From contig JALNJX010000003.1 in NCBI GenBank assembly GCA_023268255.1, forward strand, positions 62,001-126,000: a DNA stretch of 64,000 nucleotides, read 5' to 3'. The DNA is from Candidatus Wolframiiraptor sinensis (GTDB lineage Archaea > Thermoproteota > Nitrososphaeria_A > Caldarchaeales > Wolframiiraptoraceae). The position numbers were made by a program, and so were the translations under genes. Under the pieces are notes generated by a model. That model worked only from the letters and a program-made list of their open reading frames with translations, made no database searches and had not been told where the DNA came from. Within the stretch, counting starts at the first letter, position 1, and each line of letters starts with the position of its first letter. Shown in pieces: positions 18,158-25,333 of this stretch.

Positions 18158-19258
18158 TTAGGCCAGGAATCTACCGTTCTCGTAGATCAGCTCGTTGTCC
18201 CCGTAGACCCTGCCCCGCCTCAGGTCGAGGATGAGGTCCCAGTGTATCGAGGACTTGTTAGTCCCGCCTGTCTCGGGGTATGCCGCTCCCAAGGCCATGT
18301 GCATGGTTCCGCCTATCTTCTCATCCAGCAGTATCTGCTTCGTGGGCCTCGTGATGTTGTAGTTTAGGCCGAAGGCCACCTCGCCGAGCCTCCTCGACCC
18401 CTCATCGGTCTCGATGATCTTCCTCAGCTTATCCGCTCCCTTCTCCGCTGATGCATTCACGATTGCGCCGTTCCTGAACTCGAGCCTCACTCCATCGACC
18501 TCAAATCCGCCCCATATCGCCGGGAAGCTGAAGGCCACGCGGCCCTCCACCCCATCCTCGACGGGCGCCGTGAACACCTCTCCAGCCGGCATATTATGAT
18601 GGCCATCATCGTTTATCCACTTTCTCCCACCAACCTTGATAAGGAGATCAGTTTTCTCGGCGACAACCCTGAGCTCATCGACCTCGCTGAGCAGGCCGAC
18701 TATGCGCTCCTGCTCCTCGGCCTTCCTCCTCCACGCCTCAATCGGGTCATCCCGATCAACCATGCACGCGCTGAAGATGAACTCCTCGTACTCGACCGGC
18801 CCCATCCCGGCCTCCTGCGCTAGCGCGTTCGTCGGGTAGATCGTCACGTTCCAGCGGAGCTCGCCTGAGGCCTGCCTCCGCATGAAGATCTCGGTAAGCT
18901 CTGCCCTCGCGGCCCTCCTAATCCTGATCCGCTCCGGATCGACGCTCACAAGCGGCTTCGTGTGGCTACTCGATATTATTGAGATCGAGACGTCGATATT
19001 CTCTTGGATGAACTTCTCTATTGGGGATAAATGCCTCAGCACTGGGTCGCTTGCATACCTGTAAAAGATCTCGTCCACCTGGCTATCGCCCAGCATGATG
19101 TGCGGATAGCCTCCCCTCAATACCACGAGCCTCACGAGCTCCCTGACGAGCGGCAGCGCCTCAACCTCAGCCCTAATCAGAACCTCGTCACCGGATCTAA
19201 CCGAGACGCTATAATCTGTTACCAGCTCGGCGAGCCTGGATACCCGCGGATCGATCAT
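18158..19258 (-). CDS. Aminopeptidase, M29 family
   Basis: A 366-residue metallo-aminopeptidase of the thermophilic M29 family (AmpS/aminopeptidase T), which removes N-terminal residues from peptides in the cytosol. The dinuclear metal site is read from NMPAGEVFTAP near residue 223, GEVAFGLN near residue 296, and the histidines and Asp of GTMHMALGAAYPETGG and SSIHWDLI near residues 318-345. Length is a little below 400, as usual for the shorter archaeal members. Confidence 0.88.
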   Translation of the reverse strand: MIDPRVSRLAELVTDYSVSVRSGDEVLIRAEVEALPLVRELVRLVVLRGGYPHIMLGDSQVDEIFYRYASDPVLRHLSPIEKFIQENIDVSISIISSSHTKPLVSVDPERIRIRRAARAELTEIFMRRQASGELRWNVTIYPTNALAQEAGMGPVEYEEFIFSACMVDRDDPIEAWRRKAEEQERIVGLLSEVDELRVVAEKTDLLIKVGGRKWINDDGHHNMPAGEVFTAPVEDGVEGRVAFSFPAIWGGFEVDGVRLEFRNGAIVNASAEKGADKLRKIIETDEGSRRLGEVAFGLNYNITRPTKQILLDEKIGGTMHMALGAAYPETGGTNKSSIHWDLILDLRRGRVYGDNELIYENGRFLA

Positions 19259-19318
19259 ACAAAGGGAAGCTCCTCAGCTGCACCTTTAAGCTTTATGGAT
19301 TGTAAAGTGCGAGTAGAT

Positions 19319-19774
19319 CTATGGCTTAAAGCTCTTTATGGCTCGAATGATCTCCCTGCGACGCTCGAAGCTCTCCTCGGCGATCGTCCCGGTCACGATT
19401 ATATCCGCTCCAGCTTTAAGGGACTCAACCGCATCCTCGGGCCTCCTGATTCCACCACCAACAATTATCGGTACGCTGACGGCTCTCCTGACAGCCCTGA
19501 TCGTCTGCGGGGGTATAGGTCTCTCCGCGCCCGAGCCAGCCTCGAGATAGACGAATCTCATGCCGAGATATTGCGCGGCGAGGGCGTAGCATGCCGCCAC
19601 CTCACCGCGGCTCGGCGGTAGCGGAAGCGCTCTCCCCATAGCAGCCACAGCAGTATCGCCTCCGAAGACTAGGTAGCCCATGGGTATCGCCTCTAGGCCG
19701 TACTGGCTGACGAGGATTGCTCCCTGAGACTGCGCGCCTATTATGAAGTAGTGATCCACGCTACTAAGGAGAAC
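19319..19774 (-). pseudogene. Geranylgeranylglyceryl phosphate synthase remnant, N-terminal half missing
   Basis: This is the C-terminal 150 or so residues of GGGP synthase, the TIM-barrel enzyme that starts archaeal ether-lipid synthesis. Homology to the intact copy at 19925 begins at VLLSS (VLMNS in the copy), about residue 108, and continues through IIGAQ, LEAIPMGYLVF, MGRALPLP, FVYLEAGSG and VGGGI. Immediately upstream in the same frame the homology stops and a TAA follows 3 codons earlier. The substrate-binding N-terminal strands are absent, so it should be inactive alone. Its base composition is that of the host, unlike the intact copy. Confidence 0.85.
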
Positions 19775-19892
19775 CCGGTTTTCTTAATAGCACTCTCCAC
19801 AATTCGTCAATCAAGCAATACTTCAAAAATCTTCTTAAAAGCTTCTCAGTCTTTCCACAAACCCGTCTAGGGGCTACTGCCAGGTGGATAGA

Positions 19893-19899
19893 TTTAAAT
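19893..19899 (+). promoter_or_regulatory. TATA box of the island GGGP synthase
   Basis: TTTAAAT lies 26-32 bases before the ATG at 19925. No Shine-Dalgarno sequence is present between them, so the transcript is probably leaderless or nearly so. Confidence 0.5.
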
Positions 19900-19924
19900 T
19901 GCTGTAGCTTATTAAAATTTGGTC

Positions 19925-20692
19925 ATGAAGTTTAAATTCCTAAAATTAGGAAAGGTTGAACATTATTTACTTGAGGAAATCGAAAAAGGGCCTATTCACA
20001 TACTTTTACTTGACCCTGATGAAGTATCTATTTCCTCTGGCGAAAAATTGGTAAGGCTTGCGGAAAGTAAGGGCTCTGCAGCTGTAATGGTCGGCGGCTC
20101 AACCATAGATTCACAAATAGACTTAGATAACTTTGTTAAATCGTTAAAAGCCGCCACAAGTCTCCCAATAATAATCTTTCCCAATAACGTTCAGGCCGTA
20201 GTGCCAAGTGCTGATGCGATATGGTATATGGTATTAATGAACTCCTTGGATTGGTATTTTGTAATGGGCGCTCAGATTCAAGCATCCCTATTAATCAAAA
20301 AATACGATCTGGAGGCGATTCCCATGGGTTATTTGGTCTTTAATTCAGAGACGGCTGTTGCTTCAATGGGAAGAGCGTTACCGCTCCCAAAAAATCAACC
20401 TGAAGTGGCGGTCGCCTACTCACTAGCTGCACAGTACATAGGCATGCGTTTTATCTATCTGGAGGGGGGTTCAGGGGCTCCTTCTCCGATTCCTGCCGAA
20501 ATAATTCGTGCTGTGGCTAATACTGTGGATATACCAGTAATAGTGGGCGGCGGAATACGGGATATCACACAGGTTAATGAAATAATTAAGGCAGGCGCAA
20601 GTGTGATTGTCACGGGAACATTAGCAGAGCAGAACCCAAATATGCTAGAAAGCTTAATCACGTACATAAAAGGGTTCAGAAGAACTAATTAA
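19925..20692 (+). CDS. Geranylgeranylglyceryl phosphate synthase, complete
   Basis: This enzyme joins sn-glycerol 1-phosphate to geranylgeranyl diphosphate, the first committed step of archaeal membrane lipid synthesis. The TIM barrel is intact: HILLLDPDE near residue 27, VGGSTID near residue 57, PNNVQAV near residue 87, the MGAQ and LEAIPMGY region near 115-135, FIYLEGGSG near residue 177, and the phosphate-binding VGGGIRD and TGTLAEQ near residues 205-235. It is AT-rich and sits in the island next to a broken host copy, so it was probably acquired. ATG 19925 suits the TATA box; TTG 19919 is in frame. Confidence 0.9.
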   Translation: MKFKFLKLGKVEHYLLEEIEKGPIHILLLDPDEVSISSGEKLVRLAESKGSAAVMVGGSTIDSQIDLDNFVKSLKAATSLPIIIFPNNVQAVVPSADAIWYMVLMNSLDWYFVMGAQIQASLLIKKYDLEAIPMGYLVFNSETAVASMGRALPLPKNQPEVAVAYSLAAQYIGMRFIYLEGGSGAPSPIPAEIIRAVANTVDIPVIVGGGIRDITQVNEIIKAGASVIVTGTLAEQNPNMLESLITYIKGFRRTN

Positions 20693-21644
20693 TTGTTTGG
20701 AAGGAAAAGGGAGGGGGGAGAAGGTAAATGTTTTCCTGCTCTCGGCTACTTTTCGCATGAAAAGTTGAAATCCCGCTTTTTGTCTCTCCACAAGTTGCTG
20801 ATATTGCTTTAATAAATGTTTGGCCCTTTTTAGGTCGTTCAAGTTATTTAGAATTATAGAGCGCTTCGTTAATTTTTCCATGTGCTTTGGTTCCAACTTT
20901 TTCAACAACTCTATGCATTCTTTACCATAGACATGCCATTTGGCAAGGCGGTCACCGGGATAAAATCCCCCTCCGAAATTCTCTTCAAGCCATTGTAAGA
21001 TCTGTTGATTTTTCATTTGAATGCAGAGAATAGGATAATAGTAATCCTTACGGTTGTTTATCAGCACACTTATTGAACCCTCTGAATCAATGAGCCCAGC
21101 GAGATACTTCCACATTTCATCCATGCTCAAACATTTAATTGTGGTAATCCTATCATCCTTATAATTGGCTAGGAATTCAAAGGATCTGTCGAGCAATATT
21201 GTGATTTGCAGAGTGAAAACCTTAAACCTCTTCTTAAAGGTTGGTACCAATATTATATGTCCATATGGTCGGAAGAGCTTCATTGACAACGCTATAAAGC
21301 TTGGATGTCGACCCAGAGGCTATTCGTATTTGGTGATGATATCGTTCTACATTAAAATCTTCGGAAAATCCGCAATAGTATGGTAACTCATTTGTGCGAT
21401 CAAATGGTCTCTTAGAATAAACTGTTAATCTTGGCAGCAATCCTAGTTCGTACATTAACTTCTTGGTATCTCCATGGTGTCTTAATGATCTTTGTTTTGC
21501 TATGAAATTTCGAATGGTGTTTTTGCAAACGCTAAGTCCATAATTGTTTTTAAGCCAGTCTCTGATTACTTTAATCGAATAGCCTATTTCATGAAGACGA
21601 AGTATTTCTTCTCTGTATGGCTCTAATCGTGATTTCCAAGGCAC
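20654..21644 (-). pseudogene. HTH-LAGLIDADG homing endonuclease, split by a frameshift
   Basis: Two overlapping frames make one protein. The first (GTG 21644, preceded by AAAGGTGA) has an N-terminal helix-turn-helix of transposase/resolvase character (YREEILRLHEIGYSIK, residues 8-23, to NTIRNF), then leads to LYSVVNEAL. The second frame carries on with RPYGHIILVPTFKK and contains YLAGLIDSEGSISV, a LAGLIDADG helix with its acidic metal-binding residue. The change of frame falls near 21268-21280. One LAGLIDADG motif is visible, so an intact form would act as a dimer. It could be dead, or the shift could be a sequencing error. It converges on and overlaps the GGGP synthase end by 39 bases. Confidence 0.72.
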
Positions 21645-21735
21645 CTCATCGTCACCTTTCCACCATGAAATCCCGTTGAGCCCACCAGCTGAACACCTTA
21701 GAGTTTCACGCGGTGTTTATGAAAATTCTCCTCGT

Positions 21736-21902
21736 CATCCCTCCACCTCCAGCTTCTGGAACCACCATGATATCGCGTCCTTGAGAATCTGGTATATCTC
21801 GGTCCTTAATTTCTCGGCCAGCGATGCCCCAAGAACCTCGCGTAAAACCGGCAGAACTCGAAGACATCATTCCTGACCTTGACATAGTCAAGGAGCTTCA
21901 CC
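21736..21902 (-). pseudogene. Small unknown protein gene with a one-base frameshift at a G run
   Basis: A GTG at 21902 begins VKLLDYVKVRNDVF and runs in frame to ARFLG. After the GGGG run at 21828-21831 the sensible reading moves to another frame, which continues ASLAEKLRTEIYQ to WWFQKLEVEG and stops at 21736. Adding one G makes a smooth 55-residue, mostly helical protein. I do not recognise it. It overlaps the end of elf1 by 15 bases and ends in an ATGA overlap with a further start codon (21739), as expected inside an operon. Confidence 0.5.
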
Positions 21903-22226
21903 CTGATCCTGAGCTTCTGCGCCGGATAGCTCTCCTGGATCAGCCGCCTCGGAAGGCTCATCGGCCGGTTGAGGTATGAGCTGCTCGAGAGGTCTCCTAG
22001 CACCGGTCACTATATCGTAGAACTCCGCGTAGGCGTCTACCGGCATGTAGGCTGGAAGCCATCTGACCTCGGCGCTGGCTCCGCAGCTCCCGCATGCAAC
22101 CCTAGCAGCATCCGACCCCTCCTCATGATAAACCGCCACGCTAACTTCATTGCAGATAGGGCACGTGAAGAGCTTCGGAAACGGCTTAATCACCTTCTTC
22201 ACGATCTTCCTTCTCTTACGGCCCAA
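21888..22226 (-). CDS. Transcription elongation factor Elf1-like zinc-ribbon protein
   Basis: A 112-residue protein with the archaeal Elf1 layout: a very basic N-terminus (GRKRRKIVKKVIK), then a zinc ribbon CPIC (residues 22-25) and CGSC (about 45-48), followed by VDAYAEFYDIV, typical of Elf1. It binds RNA polymerase during elongation. The acidic C-terminal tail of about 30 residues (ADEPSEAADPGELSG) is longer than usual. Its promoter region carries a strong palindrome. It appears to lead an operon whose downstream part was broken by the AT-rich island. Confidence 0.88.
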   Translation of the reverse strand: MGRKRRKIVKKVIKPFPKLFTCPICNEVSVAVYHEEGSDAARVACGSCGASAEVRWLPAYMPVDAYAEFYDIVTGARRPLEQLIPQPADEPSEAADPGELSGAEAQDQGEAP

Positions 22227-22258
22227 GCTCCCTCACCCCATCAAGAGACGCCATCAGC

Positions 22259-22289
22259 ATCTAGCACACTACATAGTAGTGTGCTAGAT
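22259..22289. repeat. 31-base near-perfect palindrome in the elf1 promoter region
   Basis: Two 14-base arms (ATCTAGCACACTAC and its exact complement) flank the 3-base centre ATA. It lies 33-63 bases upstream of elf1, between the AT boxes at 22288-22309 and the gene, so it should cover or follow the elf1 start of transcription. It could be an operator for a dimeric repressor or a hairpin in the leader RNA. Confidence 0.85.
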
Positions 22290-22309
22290 AAATATTAGAT
22301 AAATATTAG
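22288..22309. promoter_or_regulatory. Tandem 11-base AT boxes (shared promoter region)
   Basis: ATAAATATTAG occurs twice head to tail. Each copy resembles a TATA element in either direction. They sit between elf1 (minus) and the YqgF-like gene (plus, ATG 22354, 45 bases away), so they may serve both. Confidence 0.6.
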
Positions 22310-22353
22310 AGTTAGGTGAAGGGAGGGGTGCTCGGGGTGATGAGGAAGGCTGT

Positions 22354-22983
22354 ATGAGGGGCCGAGCGAGGATAGGGCTCTTAACCTTGGATATGAAGCT
22401 GGCGGCGAAGCTAAGGGAGATCTCCAAGGAATATGGCGTCGAGATAATACACTCCATAAATGCCGACCAACTCCCCCTCGATGTGGATGTGGTCATAGCG
22501 TCGAGGAATGAGGGATTATCCATTGATGGGAGAAGGGTAGTTTATTGCGAGGACTTCGAGTCGCTAGATGAGTGCTTGGAGCGAGCGCTGGAGGTGGCGA
22601 TGTGCAGGCCGGGCCGAGGAATGGTGATTGTTGCCATAGACCCGGGCAAGAGCCTCGGCGCTGCATTCCTCTTAGATAACTTTGTCCTGAAAACTAGGAG
22701 ATATGGCTCCTCGGAGGAGCTCGTGAGCGATGTCAAGCGCTTCTTGAGCAGGCATCGAGAGGCGGAGAGAAAGTACGTGGTTTTAGGGGCCACTACAAAC
22801 ATAAATGCTATAAAGTCTATTATGAGGAAGCTCGAGGACGCCATTAGCGGCGTGGGGGCGACGATAATGGTCTGTGACGAGTCCTTTACGACCAAGGGGA
22901 TTCTCCCCAAAATGAAGGGAATAAGCAGGGATGAGTACTCCGCTTTAGTGCTCTCTCTTAAGAGCATTCTCGGCCTCGGGTAG
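22354..22983 (+). CDS. YqgF/RuvC-like RNase H-fold protein
   Basis: A 209-residue protein that I do not recognise by name but whose C-terminal half carries a YqgF/RuvX-like pattern. IVAIDPGKSLGAAFL near residue 92 gives the first Asp, CDESFTTKGI near residue 175 matches the family's DER-x-T motif, and DEYSALVLSL near residue 194 supplies the last acid before a helix. The N-terminal 85 residues form a separate alpha/beta region of response-receiver appearance (RIGLLTLD...VVIASRNEG). This could be a structure-specific nuclease; that is inference. It abuts the Clp1-like kinase gene with no gap. Confidence 0.7.
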   Translation: MRGRARIGLLTLDMKLAAKLREISKEYGVEIIHSINADQLPLDVDVVIASRNEGLSIDGRRVVYCEDFESLDECLERALEVAMCRPGRGMVIVAIDPGKSLGAAFLLDNFVLKTRRYGSSEELVSDVKRFLSRHREAERKYVVLGATTNINAIKSIMRKLEDAISGVGATIMVCDESFTTKGILPKMKGISRDEYSALVLSLKSILGLG

Positions 22984-24210
22984 GTGGTCCGATTGCCCAT
23001 CGTGAGGGTGAAGAAGGGCGATACACTGATATTGCACGGCCCGGCCTCAGCGCTCCTCATTGAGGGAAGAGCATCGGTGCTGGGATGCCCCCTAGCGCCC
23101 AGAGCTAAGCTGATCGTGAAGAGCTGGAGGTCGAGGCCCATTTACGCAGAAAGGGACTTTGTGGCGGATATCACATACGGCGAGAGCGGCGGCTACGACA
23201 TCGTCGAGGGCGACACGATTCCGGATGAATGGAAAGTCCTCGCGGAGAAAGCTTCAAAGAGCTCGAGCAGAGTCTGCGTTTACGGCGGCGTTGACTCCGG
23301 CAAGACGACTCTCGCAACTCTAATACTCAATAGCATGATCAAGAAGCAGAAATTTGCCGTATACCTCGACTTAGATCTTGGCCAATCAAATATATGCCCG
23401 CCGACGACGGTAGGTTATGTCTCCTTGAGGACGCCGACCTTCGACATTTCATATCACAGGATGGAGGGCGGCGAGATCGTCGGATATATCTCTCCGATGC
23501 CCCTCATCGAGGCGCATCTCAAAGCGGTCGAGAAACTGATTGAAGTGGTCTCCAGGAAATATGGCCACGTCAGCGCATCAATAGATCTCGATGGCTGGGT
23601 TTCAGGCGATAGGGCAATAGAGCACAAGAGAGCGCTGATACGCGTTCTCAGGCCAAATTATGTCGCCTCGATAGGCGAGCTTCCCGACGAGCTCCGGAGA
23701 GAATGCGAGATGCTTGGTGCGACGTACGAGGTCCTCCCCCCGCCCCAAGAAGTTAGAAAGAGGGATCAATCCGCTCGACGTAAGCTACGCGAACTAGCCT
23801 ATGAAAGGTTCCTGAGGAAATCCGCGATCAGGCGGATCCCCATAAGCTGGATAAACCTCAAGACTTTAACCAATGGAGCGGCTTTAAGGGATGTAATGAG
23901 GTACCTCGAGATGCTGACTCAGGGATATGCTGAGGAGTCCATCGAGCCCATAGAGCGGGATGTGGAGAAAGCCCTGAGTGATCTCGCTAAGAATGGCATC
24001 GGAGTGCTAAGTTACCTCAGGAGCTCTCCTGAGACCTTCGCCGGCATAGGCCTGCTCATAGATTTCAATACGAGGGAGGGAATCGTCAGAATCCTGACGC
24101 CATATAGGGGGCAGATCAAGGAGATCATCGTGGGAGCGATACTGCTATCCGTCGAGGGGGAGGAGGTTTACTCAAATCCAAAGCTCTTCACGCTGAGCAG
24201 CATCAGCTGA
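22984..24210 (+). CDS. Clp1/Grc3-type polynucleotide 5'-hydroxyl kinase
   Basis: A 408-residue RNA/DNA kinase that phosphorylates free 5'-OH ends, as in archaeal Clp1. An N-terminal beta domain (residues 1-95) precedes the P-loop YGGVDSGKTT near residue 103 and the DLDLGQSN lid/Walker B region near residue 130, which is diagnostic of the Clp1/Grc3 family. A C-terminal domain follows. It starts at a GTG directly after the stop of the YqgF-like gene, so the two are likely co-translated. A role in tRNA or rRNA maturation is inferred from the family. Confidence 0.88.
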   Translation: MVRLPIVRVKKGDTLILHGPASALLIEGRASVLGCPLAPRAKLIVKSWRSRPIYAERDFVADITYGESGGYDIVEGDTIPDEWKVLAEKASKSSSRVCVYGGVDSGKTTLATLILNSMIKKQKFAVYLDLDLGQSNICPPTTVGYVSLRTPTFDISYHRMEGGEIVGYISPMPLIEAHLKAVEKLIEVVSRKYGHVSASIDLDGWVSGDRAIEHKRALIRVLRPNYVASIGELPDELRRECEMLGATYEVLPPPQEVRKRDQSARRKLRELAYERFLRKSAIRRIPISWINLKTLTNGAALRDVMRYLEMLTQGYAEESIEPIERDVEKALSDLAKNGIGVLSYLRSSPETFAGIGLLIDFNTREGIVRILTPYRGQIKEIIVGAILLSVEGEEVYSNPKLFTLSSIS

Positions 24211-24224
24211 ACTGCGAGGATCAA

Positions 24225-24812
24225 TCACTCCCTTCCAGCTCCAGGCTGAAGAACCTTTATCACCCTAACGATTCCAGCGAGCTCCAAGTTCCTGGCATTC
24301 TCCGGCGGGAGAGCGGCGAGATCCCCGGCCTTGAACGGCCCATAAGATTCCAAGTCTATTCCGATGAACTCGGGCGTATCCTTGAGAAAGCATACGAGTT
24401 CATATTTCGATGGCATCCTCTCCCAATTCTGGTAGGCAACAGCCTCGATGAGCTCCTTAACGTAATCCCTATACTCCTTGATCAGCGAGACCAGCCTCGG
24501 GTAGATTCGGCGCTCGAACTCTAGGAGGTTTTCAACGGGCTTCTCCTCGACGGCCGCTCCAATGAGCTTCCTCAACCTCAGCTCGAAGAGCTCCCGCACA
24601 ACACTCATAACCGCCTCTAGGAAGACCTCCTTCAGCTCCGATGTGAGCGTCCCCTTATCTGATACCCTGAGCTGATGCTTAAGGCTCCCAATATACTTCC
24701 GTATATCCTCTAGAAGGTTCTCGGGAAGCCTTGCTAGATCCCGCTCGCCCTTCTCGAGTCTCCAAGCTTCCATGAGCGCCTCATATAAATCCGCGTGAGG
24801 ACTGGAGCTCAT
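24225..24812 (-). CDS. GINS complex subunit (Gins15/Gins51 type)
   Basis: A subunit of the GINS complex that joins MCM and GAN/Cdc45 at the replication fork. The N-terminal A domain is helical (LYEALMEAWRLEKGERDLARLP and following helices to about residue 110). The C-terminal B domain has VCFLKDTPEFIGIDLESYGP then LPPENARNLELAGIVRVI, the arrangement of the Sld5/Psf1-like archaeal subunit. ATG 24812 is preferred over TTG 24821. The nearby primase small subunit gene on the same strand supports the call, since archaeal GINS and primase genes often cluster. Confidence 0.86.
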   Translation of the reverse strand: MSSSPHADLYEALMEAWRLEKGERDLARLPENLLEDIRKYIGSLKHQLRVSDKGTLTSELKEVFLEAVMSVVRELFELRLRKLIGAAVEEKPVENLLEFERRIYPRLVSLIKEYRDYVKELIEAVAYQNWERMPSKYELVCFLKDTPEFIGIDLESYGPFKAGDLAALPPENARNLELAGIVRVIKVLQPGAGRE

Positions 24813-24841
24813 GCCATTCAAAGAAGAATCACGAAGAGCGT

Positions 24842-25288
24842 TTAAGCTTTCGCCTCCTCCATCCTCGCGATCTTTTGTATATTCTCGAGCTCCGATTCAT
24901 CGGGCTTATCCACGGATAGGAAGGCGTCCACGACCTCCTTCGCCACCTCGTCGGACGTCAGCCTCGCGCTTAGCGCCAGAACATTTGCATCATTCCATCT
25001 TCTCGCTCCGCGGGCGGTCTCCGCATCGGGGCAGAGGGCCGCCCTTATCCCCTTAACCTTATTCGCGGCAATCGAGACCCCGGTTCCCGTATAGCATATC
25101 ACTATCCCGTAGTCCGCGAGCCCGTTCGCAACCTTCTCGGCGACCTGCCAGGCGACATCAGGCCAAGGCTCGAGCCTCCCAGATCGCAGAGCCCCAAGCT
25201 CCTCAACTTCATGCCCTCTCGATCTGAGGTACTCGACGATCACCTTGGCCACGTGATAAACATCATCTGATCCAACCGCTATTCTCAT
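24842..25288 (-). CDS. rpiB: RpiB/LacAB-family sugar-phosphate isomerase
   Basis: A 148-residue isomerase of the RpiB family, which interconverts ribose 5-phosphate and ribulose 5-phosphate or similar sugars. MRIAVGSDD opens the fold, the catalytic Cys is in CYTGTGVSIAANK near residue 66, and RGARRWNDANVLALS near residue 95 completes the phosphate site. RpiB is less common than RpiA in archaea, so another sugar phosphate is possible. It lies between GINS and PriS genes on the same strand, with 29 and 45 base gaps. Confidence 0.88.
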   Translation of the reverse strand: MRIAVGSDDVYHVAKVIVEYLRSRGHEVEELGALRSGRLEPWPDVAWQVAEKVANGLADYGIVICYTGTGVSIAANKVKGIRAALCPDAETARGARRWNDANVLALSARLTSDEVAKEVVDAFLSVDKPDESELENIQKIARMEEAKA

Positions 25289-25333
25289 CCCAGATGCACC
25301 CCGCGAATAGGCGTCAGGGCTGCTTATCAGATT

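Larger units (their letters stand above)
19775..21735. mobile_element. AT-rich island with replacement GGGP synthase and LAGLIDADG endonuclease
   Basis: A stretch of about 1.9 kb that is visibly AT-richer than its flanks, with codons ending in A or T. It starts where homology in the truncated host GGGP synthase stops and ends near the small gene downstream of elf1. It carries a complete GGGP synthase on the plus strand and a convergent, frameshifted HTH-LAGLIDADG protein on the minus strand. I see no terminal inverted repeats or target-site duplication. The boundaries are inferred, to within roughly 50 bases. Confidence 0.6.
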
